DNA from: CAYMAZ01 sp964428185
Lineage (GTDB): Bacteria; Bacteroidota; Bacteroidia; Bacteroidales; DTU049
Direction of reading: 5' to 3'
Assembly: GCA_964428185.1 (NCBI GenBank)
Contig: CAYRXH010000004.1
Coordinates: 1-64,000, forward strand
DNA: 64,000 nucleotides
Shown here: piece by piece, positions 25,691 through 34,942 of the stretch
How the letters are laid out: each line of letters begins with the position of its first letter
How positions within the stretch are numbered: the stretch's first letter is position 1
Position numbers and translations under genes: made by a program
Notes under the pieces: generated by a model
Seen by the model: the letters and a program-made list of their open reading frames with translations, nothing else
Databases searched by the model: none
What the model was told of the DNA's origin: nothing

Positions 25691-26662
25691 TTATCTGACT
25701 TTGATTTTTTGTCCGATTTGTAGTGTTGAAGTTCTGTTCATTCTGTTCAGTTTACAAAGCCTGTCAACAGTGGTACCGTATTTGATGGCAATATGACCGA
25801 GAGTATCTCCTTTTCTAACAACATGATAGGTTGCATTCGGATCATAGTTGTAATTTTTGGTTGAAGATGATCCTCCGGTCTGTACTCCCTTATGATTTGT
25901 TGTCATTTTAAAACTGTTTGCTGTCAGAACCAGGGTATCAGATTTGAGACGGAGTGAATCATATTCAATGGCAAGCGTGGGATCAAAGGGTTTGTCAAGA
26001 TACCTCATCTCAAAATGCAGGTGATCGCCTGTCCATGTGGCTCCGGTATTTCCTCCTGTTCCGATGATCTGTCCGGCTTTGACAACCTGATTGGGCTGAA
26101 CATAAATGTGATTCAGATGGGCATAATAGGTTTCAAGACCATTGAAATGTCGTATGATAACAAGCTTGCCATACCCTCCGGTATTAAATTTGGCATATCT
26201 TACCTTTCCGTCAAATGCAGATTTTACCGGTTCTCCCTTGTCAAGGTGTATATCAATGCCGTTGTGGGGAGTTCTTCCTCTCCAGCCAAAGCCGGAATTG
26301 ATTCTATTGTAATAGGGAAGGACAAATTTCCTGTTTTCATCGGTTAGTCGGATAACTACTGTATCAGGTACTACAGCTTTTGTCGGATAGGAATAGACAA
26401 AGGTCTGTTCATTATCCCACCATTGAGTAAAAATTGACATGGTATCAGCCATCTCCTGATCTCTTTTCAGTGCTTCAATATCTGCAAAAAATTCCCAAGT
26501 ATTATTGTCATACAATATTATTTTTTCGTTGTTATAGAGAACAGTGTCCATTACTTTCACATCAGTGCCGGTTAGCGGGTCTTGTCCATGTGCAAGAAAA
26601 GGAAGAAGAAAGATGAATGAAAACCGAAAAAAATAAACTCTTTTTTGAAAAAATCGGATCAT
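25691..26662 (-). CDS. M23 family metallopeptidase with C-terminal LysM domain
   Basis: 323 residues. Likely peptidoglycan endopeptidase or a non-catalytic activator of one. A signal peptide (FSFIFLLPFLAHGQ) is followed by a spacer and a lysostaphin-type domain with the zinc ligands in PHNGIDIHL and the HLHFEMRY motif. All usual ligand positions (H, D, HxH) look present, so it may be active. The last 45 residues (YHVVRKGDTLGHIAIKYG to the end) are a LysM domain for glycan binding. The start at 26662 (MIRFFQK) was chosen because the first Met at 26692 lies inside the promoter box; 26674 is another option. It heads a two-gene unit with the beta-propeller gene. Confidence 0.9.
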   Translation of the reverse strand: MIRFFQKRVYFFRFSFIFLLPFLAHGQDPLTGTDVKVMDTVLYNNEKIILYDNNTWEFFADIEALKRDQEMADTMSIFTQWWDNEQTFVYSYPTKAVVPDTVVIRLTDENRKFVLPYYNRINSGFGWRGRTPHNGIDIHLDKGEPVKSAFDGKVRYAKFNTGGYGKLVIIRHFNGLETYYAHLNHIYVQPNQVVKAGQIIGTGGNTGATWTGDHLHFEMRYLDKPFDPTLAIEYDSLRLKSDTLVLTANSFKMTTNHKGVQTGGSSSTKNYNYDPNATYHVVRKGDTLGHIAIKYGTTVDRLCKLNRMNRTSTLQIGQKIKVR

Positions 26663-26689
26663 AACAGAAAACATATTTTTTTGAGCCTT

Positions 26690-26697
26690 CAAAGATA
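26690..26697 (-). promoter_or_regulatory. Bacteroidota -7 promoter box for the M23 peptidase gene
   Basis: On the minus strand the bases read TATCTTTG. The box overlaps the first possible ATG of the frame, which forces a later start. Confidence 0.55.
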
Positions 26698-26762
26698 TTA
26701 CAATTTTTCTGATAAGGTTTTATAATATAGTAAAAAAGTTGACAAATAAGTAGTTGCGTTTT

Positions 26763-27791
26763 TTATCTGCTCATGAGTAGCTGTATCGCTTCATCAAGTA
26801 TATTGTCAGATCCAGTGATATTGTGATCTGGCAGAAGGTCAATCTGAATGTGTGGAGGAACACCGTTTTCATAATTTTTGCCATCTATAGCAATCGTTCT
26901 TGTAACAGAAAATCTATAGGTCCATCCATTGGGGAGCTGACCCCCGTTGGGAAGTCCAAGACCGCCTCCGGTTGTGTCTCCCATAAGTGTTATGTTATCC
27001 AAAGCCAAGCAGGAAACGGCAAAGAAGGATGCTGCGCTGTATGTCCCTCGATCAGTAAGAACAACGATTGGGTTCAGATATTTATCACCCTCATAAGGGT
27101 CGATATATACTGGAATAGGGTCGCTGAAGGTAGTGTCGGGTGAGTCTCCCTTATATCCTGATTTGATCTGACTGGTATAAATAAGTGTTTCATTGTTAAT
27201 AAAACGACTGAGCAAGCTAAACACATTTGTAATATACCCGCCACCATTCTGACGAATGTCAAAAATGAGTCCCCGGGTATCACTATATCTGTCAATGATG
27301 TAGTTGAGTTGAGCAGATGTGATGCTGTTGCTGAAACTGGAATATCTGATATACCCGATTTCTTCATTTTCCAGAAAGCCATGAATAAATGGTCCTGTGT
27401 ATGTGATACCATCTCCAAGATAATTGTCTTTTATGATTGTAAAGTCAATATTGACAGTTCCAAGTGAAGTAATATCAAATCGTGAAGTTTTAAAGGGAGA
27501 AATGAGATTAACATGCCCATCCTGCAATTCATTGAGCATCAGAGCTAGAACATCGAAAAGTTCTTCGTCCTCCATGTCTTCCGTAATCATTGTGTTATAT
27601 CTTGCATAAACGGAATCCCATTCAACATCTTTCACATCAAAAAAGGAGTATCCCATTTCAACTTTCTGCCAGAGCCAGACGAAGTTACTTCTTGGTGTAT
27701 CTTCAATATCCTTTCCAAGGAACACTTTTTCACAAGCGATGAGTGTTAAGGAGAAAAGGAGTGTCAGGATGGCCAGTTTATAGTTTTTCAT
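26763..27791 (-). CDS. S41 family peptidase, lipoprotein
   Basis: 342 residues. Serine protease of the C-terminal-processing (tail-specific) family. The N-terminus is a lipoprotein signal with LIAC and Cys20. DGHV at about residues 91-94 is the usual mark of the N-terminal S41 region. The catalytic core includes IGYIRYSSF, LIFDIRQNGGG and DRGTYSAASFF with the likely nucleophile Ser252, then GDTTGGGLG. Only about 50 residues separate DGHV from the core, so there is no room for a PDZ domain, unlike CtpA. The gene is 6 bases downstream of the outer-membrane protein gene and probably shares its transcript. Target unknown; surface or periplasmic cleavage of exported proteins is likely. Confidence 0.88.
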   Translation of the reverse strand: MKNYKLAILTLLFSLTLIACEKVFLGKDIEDTPRSNFVWLWQKVEMGYSFFDVKDVEWDSVYARYNTMITEDMEDEELFDVLALMLNELQDGHVNLISPFKTSRFDITSLGTVNIDFTIIKDNYLGDGITYTGPFIHGFLENEEIGYIRYSSFSNSITSAQLNYIIDRYSDTRGLIFDIRQNGGGYITNVFSLLSRFINNETLIYTSQIKSGYKGDSPDTTFSDPIPVYIDPYEGDKYLNPIVVLTDRGTYSAASFFAVSCLALDNITLMGDTTGGGLGLPNGGQLPNGWTYRFSVTRTIAIDGKNYENGVPPHIQIDLLPDHNITGSDNILDEAIQLLMSR

Positions 27792-27797
27792 AGATGT

Positions 27798-28643
27798 TTA
27801 TTTAAATCTGTAAATCAAAGAAAACCCCAGTGTTTGTGTTGCCATTTGGAGAGAATTGGTCAGATAATTCTTGCTCGTGAAGACATGAAAATTGTAGCCA
27901 AATTCATAAGCATTTCCGTTATTCAGGAAACGGGTAAGACTTATCCTTGCAGTGGTTCCCGAAAAAACAAGGGCATGCCACTGGTAGTCTTCAAGCAGCT
28001 GATTGTTGTTTGTTGTACTGTGTGATACATATGAGAAGCCTGGACGAAGAAGAACACCGGCAAAAGGCATCAGTAGATATGCTGATACTTCCCATAATCT
28101 CTCGCCTTTTGAATAATTCAAAAACCAGATATTTCGCTCAACTGCAGGAATGACAAAAGCACGCTGTAAGCGGGTGTTGACTGACAGAAGCATGTAATTG
28201 TCAAGAACAAATCCTGCATTCATATACTGAGATGATATTCTTGTTGAAATGAAATGAGTGAGTCCTCCGCCCATAAAGAACTGAATATTGTTGTTTGTAG
28301 GGAAATTGATAAAGTAGTTTGCCGAGGTTCTTACATTCACTGCCTGAGTCTTGTAATATGTGCCTCCGGCAAGCACCTGATAGACACCTGCATCGGCAAG
28401 ACTTTGAATTTCAAACATTGAATATGGTTTTATTGCGCGATATCCGAGACTTAGGTTTCCCAGCCATGAGGAATAGGTGAGGGGAGATACTCCCATGTCC
28501 CTAAATGATGAATGTGAAATTCCTCCGCCATTTACCAGATAGCATTTTGATTTTGGTCTCAAAGTGTCAGCTTTCTGACAGAATACCCAAGTTGGATTTG
28601 AATTGAGTAGGATGAGAATTATAATTTTTAAAATGGTTTTCAT
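27798..28643 (-). CDS. Putative outer-membrane beta-barrel protein
   Basis: 281 residues, no firm family. A signal peptide (MKTILKIIILILLNSN to WVFCQ) is followed by alternating hydrophobic and polar residues typical of barrel strands (for example NVRTSANYFINF, IQFFMGGGLTHFIS, YMLLSVNTRLQ), many aromatic residues at strand ends, and a C-terminal strand ending LGFSLIYRFK with the closing aromatic pattern of outer-membrane proteins. Composition and length fit a small barrel of about 12 strands. Next to it are an S41 lipoprotein gene (6 bases downstream) and the C25 peptidase gene (55 bases upstream), suggesting a surface module. Confidence 0.75.
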   Translation of the reverse strand: MKTILKIIILILLNSNPTWVFCQKADTLRPKSKCYLVNGGGISHSSFRDMGVSPLTYSSWLGNLSLGYRAIKPYSMFEIQSLADAGVYQVLAGGTYYKTQAVNVRTSANYFINFPTNNNIQFFMGGGLTHFISTRISSQYMNAGFVLDNYMLLSVNTRLQRAFVIPAVERNIWFLNYSKGERLWEVSAYLLMPFAGVLLRPGFSYVSHSTTNNNQLLEDYQWHALVFSGTTARISLTRFLNNGNAYEFGYNFHVFTSKNYLTNSLQMATQTLGFSLIYRFK

Positions 28644-28698
28644 ATTTACTTATTGATAAAAAAATAATACACTAATTCAAAACCGTGAATCTTGCGGT

Positions 28699-31600
28699 TT
28701 ATTGCCGGAAAAATTTTCCTGTATATTGTTCTGTTTCAAACTGAAACAAAATCATATAAAGACCTGCAGGGAGGTGACTGATATCAAGCGACAAAGCTTT
28801 GCAATTTGCTTCAATGTGATCAATGTAAATGCATTGTGCTGTAGCGTTGTACAGAGTCAAAATACCATTCTGATTTGTTGCAGGGAGTTTGATTATTATA
28901 TACTCATTTGCAGGATTTGGATACACAATGACAATGTCTTGCTGTGAATCAATAATACCAACAAATGTGACATTTACCTGTTGTGTCAAAGTGTCTGCGC
29001 CGCAACTGTTCTGCACAATCAGTGTAACGGAATAGTTCCCTGAACCTGAATAAGTATGAACAGGATGTTCATCAGTACTGCTTGTTCCGTCACCAAAATC
29101 CCAGTACCAGCTTGTACCTGTGGATTGGTTTGTGAAGCTCACATCCAGCCCATTGACAGAGTATGTGAAATCAGCCATCGGATAATGTTCTCCTTCGATA
29201 ATGATTGAATTGGTGGTGGCAGAACATCCACCGGTATTGATTTCAGCATAATATGTTCCTGCCTGTCCGACTGCTAGATAATCAACGCCGATATTGCCGG
29301 GTTGCCATGTGTAGGTTCCGGTCAGCGGTCCTGAAAGGATTATTGAATCTGCCAGACACAGTGAAGTTCCCGGCCATGCTTCAATGGTTGTATCTGAAAT
29401 AAGGACATGCACCTCTTTCAGGGCAGAAGGACCAGGACAAATGGGTTGAACTTGCCAGTTGTAGAAAAAGTAATAATATTTTGCAGCATTGGGATACGCG
29501 GCACTACTTCTGTTGATTGATAGCAAGCCTGGAATTTCAAGGGGATAGAAATCAGGACCGTTTGGATCACCGTTTCTGAAAAGCTTGCAGTATTGACCTG
29601 CTCCAAGTTTGTAATCATTGTCAGGTAGCAAAATATAATCAAGGGCGACAGTGTTCAGCCCTGTTGTCAGATAGTGTGTTGAAGTGTAAATCACCTCATC
29701 ATTCCCGTTTTTCAAAGTAAAAATCCTGTCCCCGTTGTCTTGAGCATAGACATCGACAGTTTTCAGGATCAATGGCTGGAATACATCAAATCCAAGATGG
29801 TGAACTGTTGAAGAGTTAAAATATCCACCTGTGCCCGAGTTAGTAAGTTTTCCTCCATACAAAGATGCTCCGGTTTTAAAATCTCTGCAATAAATGTTTG
29901 TTTGGGGGTCTTCAGCGTAAAAATCCAGAGTGTCTGTATATGCAATTGGAGTTAATGAACTGGGAGAATCATACCAGAACACTTCCTGTCCGTTGCCGCC
30001 TGGAATTCTTACTGTTGAAGGTTTACAAACAGATATAACTGTATCATTAAGACTTGATGACTGATTGATTGTGAATAAATTCAACTGTGTAAGAGTGTCA
30101 GATCCATGCAAATTTGAAACAATCAGTTCAACGGTAAATGTACCGTTTGTAAGGTATTCGTGAACCGGATTCTGAAGTGATGAACTGTTTCCGTCTCCGA
30201 AATTCCATTCCCATTCTGTGGGTTGATACAGACTGATATCACTGAACTGAATAATGTTTCCGCAGGGATCAATATTTTCAGTTTCAAACATGGCAACTGG
30301 TGGCAATGCCGGTTGTGTGCAATTCCAGTTAATTTCAAACCCTTCATATCCGGCATTGACAGGGGCATACATGAGAACAGTCACTGTGTCATTGGGCACG
30401 ACCAGAGGACCCACGGGTGCATTGCTGTTACAATAGGTCACAATTTCAGTGCCTGTGGCTGAAGAGCCTGAAATAATCCTCAGATATGCCTGGCTGCATC
30501 CGCTTGATGCCTGAATATCGAACATGTTGAAATTCAGCGTAATCTGAGATGCGCCGGGTGAAACAATAGCAGTTTCACTGTTAGTCCCATTCAGATATGG
30601 CATATCATTACCATTGTCTTTGAGAATACCTGAACAGGCAATGAGTTCCTGGTATCCTGTCGGAGGCATGAGGTTTGTACACGCTGAGTCGATCCACAGA
30701 TGAACGGAACTGGTGTCATTTCCAAAAGGTGATTCAGCAATCAGGGAAATAGTTTGCCATCCGCTTTGAGAAAAAATGATGCTGTGAGGCCCTTCTCCTA
30801 TAGCTGTAGCAGGAAATGCATGAATACCAAAATCCCAAAGCAATTCTGTATAAAAACCTGAAGAGGTATTGGAGAAAATAACCTCATCCTCTGTACATGG
30901 TGAATCTGGTTCAGTGACTTCAAATCCTGCAAATACACAGTTTCCTGAGTTGGCAATTGAGACTATGAAAGGTTTTGTGTTTTTGGATGATATGGTAAGT
31001 ATGAGATTATTTGAGGCTGTTGGGGTAAAATGTATGATCCCGCTCCCTCCGCTGAGAAGCACCATTCCTATCAACTCGCCATCAGCAGTAAGGGTTGCGA
31101 GAGCATCTGGGATATTACAGGAATTAATCGAAATTGTTGAATCTGTACATTGAATGGTGTTCTGATAGGTGGCAGTGATAACCACAGGTTCCTCAGTAAA
31201 AATTCTCATGGCTGGATCACCAAAATAATGAAAAAGATTGAATTGATACTCTTCTAAACCCCATGGATCGCCCCATGTTTGAGTCATGCTCAGGTTTGCC
31301 TGACTGATTGCATCTCCCATTTTTAATATTTGACCGTGACTTGTGACAGTACCAGGGATGTGAGCACTACCTGTAAAATTGGGGGTCAATCCGGGAACAG
31401 CAAAAATTGCATCCACAAGCCCCATTGACAAAGCATCATTGTATCCGCTGTAACTTACCTCGGCATGAGCAAATACACCAACTGCACCTCCATTTGCATG
31501 TCTGAGAAATGCCTCTGAGAAACATTCGGAAACAAGAAATTTACCTGTCTGACAATTTACACTGGAAACAACCGGAAGCTTGTCTCCGTTGGTTAGAGCT

Positions 31601-33030
31601 GCCACATTGGTATTATTGTATGCAGGATCACCCCAGCCGGTTTCATAGCCATGATCACGGTGATACACAAAGAAAGTACCTGAATTGATCTGATTTCTGA
31701 TATCATTGGCATCACCATCCCATGGAAATGTTGGCTTGCGCAAATAGGTAGGCACCGGCTCTCCCCCGCTGTAGTAGCCGTCATTCCAGTAGAGGGGTGT
31801 GGTAGTGCTCTCTGTATAAAACACTCTTGACACACTTTTTCCGATACTTAATGTGAGGTATTGCAAAATTTCTTCAGCAGTTTGTGCAAAACGACGGTCA
31901 GCATAGTCATCACCATTATCATCCTGAAAATATGCAGCTGCTAGTGCTGTGTTATAAAAAGAAGACAGGGTGACAGGGTTTTTCTCGTAATTGACAATTT
32001 TTTCCACAACAGAGATTGCCTGCTGAGGGTTTGTAACTGATATTCTTCCAATTGCCAAATCAGGAAAATAGTCATCTCCACCATCCATATTTGCATACAT
32101 CCTGTCTGTGGGAAATAATCCGATATTAGAAATATACTGAATTCCGGGTATTTTATTATGATCACCCAGCAAAAGCACATATTCTACGGGATTGCTGCTG
32201 TGGTATCTTTCAAGTATGGCCTGATAAATCTGAGAACTGGTCCATAAGGTCTGTGACAAAATTTCAGTTTCATATCCGGTCTGTTCTCTCCATTCGGCAA
32301 TGGTTTGTGCAGCATTAATATAATCTGATGAAGTTATAATGAGATATTGCATTGCATCATCAGGAGTACGCTCTGCAGAATATAACTCATAGGTTTCCTT
32401 ATTGATCAGGGTATTCATCAGTACAGGCTGTAAATAACTGTTTGCTTTACCGGCAAATAATCCGTCTCCAGTAAATTCAATACGGAAAACTCGATGAATG
32501 ACAAGTGTTTTTTCATGAGGATTGAATGTGAACGGACATATTCTGATCATTGAAACTTTCTGCTCTTTAAAGAGCTGTGTTGTAACAATTTGTGCCTGTT
32601 GCTCCGGCCATGCGGTCCCATGTGTGTAAAAATCTTCATCGATAATAAATTCAGGAGAAGGAACACCAACAAGATCAACAGCTATGCCAATCCATGGATA
32701 GATATTAATGTTTTTTATGGTATCACTTTGTATTGAAACAAAACGAATTTCGCTGGTTTCTGAATAATCAGCCAGAAGTATGCTGAATGCAGGCAGTGCA
32801 GGTCTGCCAATAAACTGAGTATATCCTGTCCCTGATATAAAAGGGACACTGTATGTTACATTATTATGTTCTATAGTATTCATCTGAACAGTTCCGTTAA
32901 GGGCATATTCAGCGACAAATTCAGTGGGTGACTGGTACAGAATTCTTGCATCAATCGTGGCATTATTTCTTTGTTGGGCGTTGGAGTTCAGAAAAATCAG
33001 AAATCCGAAAACAGTAAGTACATATCTCAT
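28699..33030 (-). CDS. Gingipain-type C25 peptidase, T9SS type A cargo
   Basis: 1443 residues, secreted multidomain Cys protease. Signal peptide to about residue 19. A pro-region is followed by the C25 catalytic domain (about residues 225-610): the His in VYHRDHGYETGW (His460) and Cys493 in SVNCQTGKF form the expected dyad. Then come an Ig-like part, a CUB-like domain about 798-905 (IACSGILKDNG, CSQAYLRIISG, GFEINWNC), a PKD domain about 910-985 (WEWNFGDGNSSS), a further jelly-roll-like region, and a second PKD domain about 1283-1355 (WYWDFGDGTSS). The last 75 residues (VYPNPANEYIIIKLP to AGLYMILFQ, KFFRQ) are a type A T9SS sorting domain, so the protein is exported across the outer membrane and anchored or released. 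Residues for dyad and domains are intact; substrate specificity (Arg or Lys) cannot be read. Confidence 0.93.
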   Translation of the reverse strand: MRYVLTVFGFLIFLNSNAQQRNNATIDARILYQSPTEFVAEYALNGTVQMNTIEHNNVTYSVPFISGTGYTQFIGRPALPAFSILLADYSETSEIRFVSIQSDTIKNINIYPWIGIAVDLVGVPSPEFIIDEDFYTHGTAWPEQQAQIVTTQLFKEQKVSMIRICPFTFNPHEKTLVIHRVFRIEFTGDGLFAGKANSYLQPVLMNTLINKETYELYSAERTPDDAMQYLIITSSDYINAAQTIAEWREQTGYETEILSQTLWTSSQIYQAILERYHSSNPVEYVLLLGDHNKIPGIQYISNIGLFPTDRMYANMDGGDDYFPDLAIGRISVTNPQQAISVVEKIVNYEKNPVTLSSFYNTALAAAYFQDDNGDDYADRRFAQTAEEILQYLTLSIGKSVSRVFYTESTTTPLYWNDGYYSGGEPVPTYLRKPTFPWDGDANDIRNQINSGTFFVYHRDHGYETGWGDPAYNNTNVAALTNGDKLPVVSSVNCQTGKFLVSECFSEAFLRHANGGAVGVFAHAEVSYSGYNDALSMGLVDAIFAVPGLTPNFTGSAHIPGTVTSHGQILKMGDAISQANLSMTQTWGDPWGLEEYQFNLFHYFGDPAMRIFTEEPVVITATYQNTIQCTDSTISINSCNIPDALATLTADGELIGMVLLSGGSGIIHFTPTASNNLILTISSKNTKPFIVSIANSGNCVFAGFEVTEPDSPCTEDEVIFSNTSSGFYTELLWDFGIHAFPATAIGEGPHSIIFSQSGWQTISLIAESPFGNDTSSVHLWIDSACTNLMPPTGYQELIACSGILKDNGNDMPYLNGTNSETAIVSPGASQITLNFNMFDIQASSGCSQAYLRIISGSSATGTEIVTYCNSNAPVGPLVVPNDTVTVLMYAPVNAGYEGFEINWNCTQPALPPVAMFETENIDPCGNIIQFSDISLYQPTEWEWNFGDGNSSSLQNPVHEYLTNGTFTVELIVSNLHGSDTLTQLNLFTINQSSSLNDTVISVCKPSTVRIPGGNGQEVFWYDSPSSLTPIAYTDTLDFYAEDPQTNIYCRDFKTGASLYGGKLTNSGTGGYFNSSTVHHLGFDVFQPLILKTVDVYAQDNGDRIFTLKNGNDEVIYTSTHYLTTGLNTVALDYILLPDNDYKLGAGQYCKLFRNGDPNGPDFYPLEIPGLLSINRSSAAYPNAAKYYYFFYNWQVQPICPGPSALKEVHVLISDTTIEAWPGTSLCLADSIILSGPLTGTYTWQPGNIGVDYLAVGQAGTYYAEINTGGCSATTNSIIIEGEHYPMADFTYSVNGLDVSFTNQSTGTSWYWDFGDGTSSTDEHPVHTYSGSGNYSVTLIVQNSCGADTLTQQVNVTFVGIIDSQQDIVIVYPNPANEYIIIKLPATNQNGILTLYNATAQCIYIDHIEANCKALSLDISHLPAGLYMILFQFETEQYTGKFFRQ

Positions 33031-33670
33031 ATATGGGATTATTTAAACATGTAAAAATACAATAAACTAATTAAATTAAACAATAATTTATAGTGTCTGG
33101 TTGGCATGTGCTAAAAAAATGCGAAAGAACCACCTTTTTCAAGTGAATTTGGTTTGAATATTAGTGAATAATCAGTGTTTGAACTCGGGAAATAATTGAT
33201 TAGCTATCAATGAGGCTTATTGTATATATTCCTGATGAAATCATGATCACGAGTTTGTGTTCTGCTTCAGGATGTAGAATAATGGTTTCTTTATGAACAA
33301 TTTGCCCCTGTTCATTTGTAAATCTTAATAATATATTCACCTTAGAAAGAGTTGTTTGTTTTAAGCATGCCTAATTCAGATGTAGAATTGGGAAAAAATG
33401 AAAAACTATTGTGTTGTGTACATTGATAAAAGTACAATCAATGACATTTACTGGAACAGCATCAATATTTACACACTTATTGACAGAAAAAGAAAATTTT
33501 TAAAAGTAAGTTCAGTGTCAAAAAAATCTCACAAAAGATCAGGTTTTACTGATTTTTCAAAACGATATGATTTTGTCGAACAACGGTGATAGCATATTAT
33601 TATTTTTCACTTATTTGAGATTTTAAAAATTTTTGGGGTGTAGATTTTATAGTTGTAATTTTAAATTTCT
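33031..33670. other. AT-rich gap of about 640 bases, with one sorting-domain remnant
   Basis: Between the C25 peptidase gene and the PLP lyase there is no intact gene. The only recognisable content is the minus-strand T9SS fragment at 33200-33370, described separately. The plus-strand frame at about 33398-33589 (63 codons) has no family signature, and its region is AT-rich, so I do not call it. The rest looks like decayed sequence. Confidence 0.6.
33200..33370 (-). pseudogene. Remnant of a T9SS type A C-terminal sorting domain
   Basis: The minus strand has a 56-codon open stretch ending at the stop 33200-33202. It has no start and is cut off upstream by an in-frame stop at 33371-33373. It reads NILLRFTNEQGQIVHKE, then a short loop, then SSGIYTISLIDS at the very end. 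This is the strand-turn-strand and GIYT-S-L pattern of T9SS sorting domains, here at their usual C-terminal position. No protease or adhesin body is upstream of it, so it is a leftover of a deleted or decayed cargo gene. It sits 170 bases before the intact C25 peptidase gene on the same strand. Confidence 0.6.
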
Positions 33671-33678
33671 TAGGTTTG
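33671..33678 (+). promoter_or_regulatory. Bacteroidota -7 promoter box for the PLP lyase gene
   Basis: TAGGTTTG, 16 bases before the ATG at 33694, so the leader should be very short. An upstream in-frame TTG at 33676 lies inside the box and is excluded. Confidence 0.55.
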
Positions 33679-33693
33679 CAAAAAAAAACCTCA

Positions 33694-34872
33694 ATGGAAA
33701 AGTTCTCAGGTTTAAATTCTATGCTCATTCATGGGGGCGAGCTTGAAGATGCATACGGTAGTGCAGTTGTCCCCATTTATCAGACATCTACATTCAAATT
33801 CAGAAATGTCAAGCATGGTGCTGATTTATTTGCCGGACGTGACAAGGGTTATATCTATACAAGAATTGCCAATCCAACCATTGATGTTTTTGAGAAGAAA
33901 ATGGCCCTCATAGAAAATGGTTATGCCGGAATTGCCACTGCTTCAGGAATGTCTGCGGTTTCTACAGCATATATTGCATTGCTTTCAGCAGGTGATCATA
34001 TGATATCAACAGCTGCTGTCTATGGACCCAGCAGGAATATTATGGAAAACCACTTCAAGCGGTTTAATATTGAAAGTACATATATCAGTACAGTAAATCC
34101 TTCTGATGTTGAGAGGTCAATCAAACCAAATACAAAATTGATTTTTCTTGAAACACCCACAAACCCGACAATGGAGATTACGGATATTGAGACTGTTTCA
34201 AAAATTGCTCATGCTCATGGAATTTTGGTTGTAGTGGATAATACATTTGCTACACCGGTTTTACAGAAACCCCTTGATCTGGGAGCTGATGTTGTGTTGC
34301 ATTCTCTCACGAAATATATTAACGGACACGCTGATATTGTGGGTGGAGTTCTTGTGGGAAAAACCAAAGAGATTTGCGACAAGCTCAGGGCTGTGATGAT
34401 AGGTTTTGGCTGCAATATGGATCCCCATCAAGCATTTCTGGTTTATAGGGGTATGAAAACTCTGACTCTCAGAGTGAAACAGGCTCAGGAAAATGCAGTA
34501 AAAGTTGCTGAGTTTCTTGAAAAACATCCGAAAGTAGAGTGGATAACATATCCCGGTTTAGCTTCACATCCCCAGCATGATCTGGCATTGAAACAGATGA
34601 AAGGACCCGGCAGCATGATAAGTTTTGGTCTGAAAGGTGGGTATGATGCCTGTGTAAATATGCTAAACAATGTTCATTGTGCATTGCTTGCAGTTTCTCT
34701 GGGAGGAGTTGAAACATTGATACAGCACCCTGCGTCCATGACTCATGCAGGAGTTACTACTGAAAAACGGGAAGCTGCAGGAATAACTGATGATCTAGTG
34801 AGACTGTCGGTGGGTATTGAAGACATAGAAGATATTATTTTAGATCTTGATCATGCACTTACATTTGCCTAA
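33694..34872 (+). CDS. PLP-dependent methionine gamma-lyase / cystathionine lyase family enzyme
   Basis: 392 residues. Cys/Met metabolism PLP enzyme. Landmarks: VVPIYQTSTFKF, YTRIANPTIDVFEKKMA, IATASGMSAVSTAYIALLSAGDH, ETPTNPTMEITDI, VVDNTFATPVLQKPLDLGADVVLHSLTKYINGH with the PLP-binding Lys in SLTKY, and the C-terminal LGGVETLIQHPASMTHAGV. The pattern NMDPHQAFLVYRGMKTL and this C-terminal stretch fit methionine gamma-lyase (methionine to methanethiol, 2-oxobutanoate and ammonia), but the same scaffold serves cystathionine gamma-synthase and lyases, so the exact reaction is open. Length normal. Start set by the promoter box. It has its own promoter and is not in an operon with pyrG. Confidence 0.88.
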   Translation: MEKFSGLNSMLIHGGELEDAYGSAVVPIYQTSTFKFRNVKHGADLFAGRDKGYIYTRIANPTIDVFEKKMALIENGYAGIATASGMSAVSTAYIALLSAGDHMISTAAVYGPSRNIMENHFKRFNIESTYISTVNPSDVERSIKPNTKLIFLETPTNPTMEITDIETVSKIAHAHGILVVVDNTFATPVLQKPLDLGADVVLHSLTKYINGHADIVGGVLVGKTKEICDKLRAVMIGFGCNMDPHQAFLVYRGMKTLTLRVKQAQENAVKVAEFLEKHPKVEWITYPGLASHPQHDLALKQMKGPGSMISFGLKGGYDACVNMLNNVHCALLAVSLGGVETLIQHPASMTHAGVTTEKREAAGITDDLVRLSVGIEDIEDIILDLDHALTFA

Positions 34873-34902
34873 AAAAATCTAAAAAACTCAAAATATTTCA
34901 TG

Positions 34903-34910
34903 TAATTTTG
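34903..34910 (+). promoter_or_regulatory. Bacteroidota -7 promoter box for pyrG
   Basis: TAATTTTG, 33 bases upstream of the pyrG ATG at 34943. Confidence 0.55.
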
Positions 34911-34942
34911 TTGCTTTCACAGCTTTTTAAAATCATTGTTTT

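Noticed and set aside
704..33378. 12-base string ATGCCTAATTCA present at 704-715 and 33367-33378, near the two ghost genes
   Set aside because: In 64 kb of AT-rich DNA many 12-base repeats are expected by chance. The flanking bases do not match, so it is not evidence of a shared element.
33398..33589. 63-codon plus-strand frame in the gap before the PLP lyase
   Set aside because: No family signature, AT-rich composition and no promoter box. It probably arises by chance in decayed DNA.
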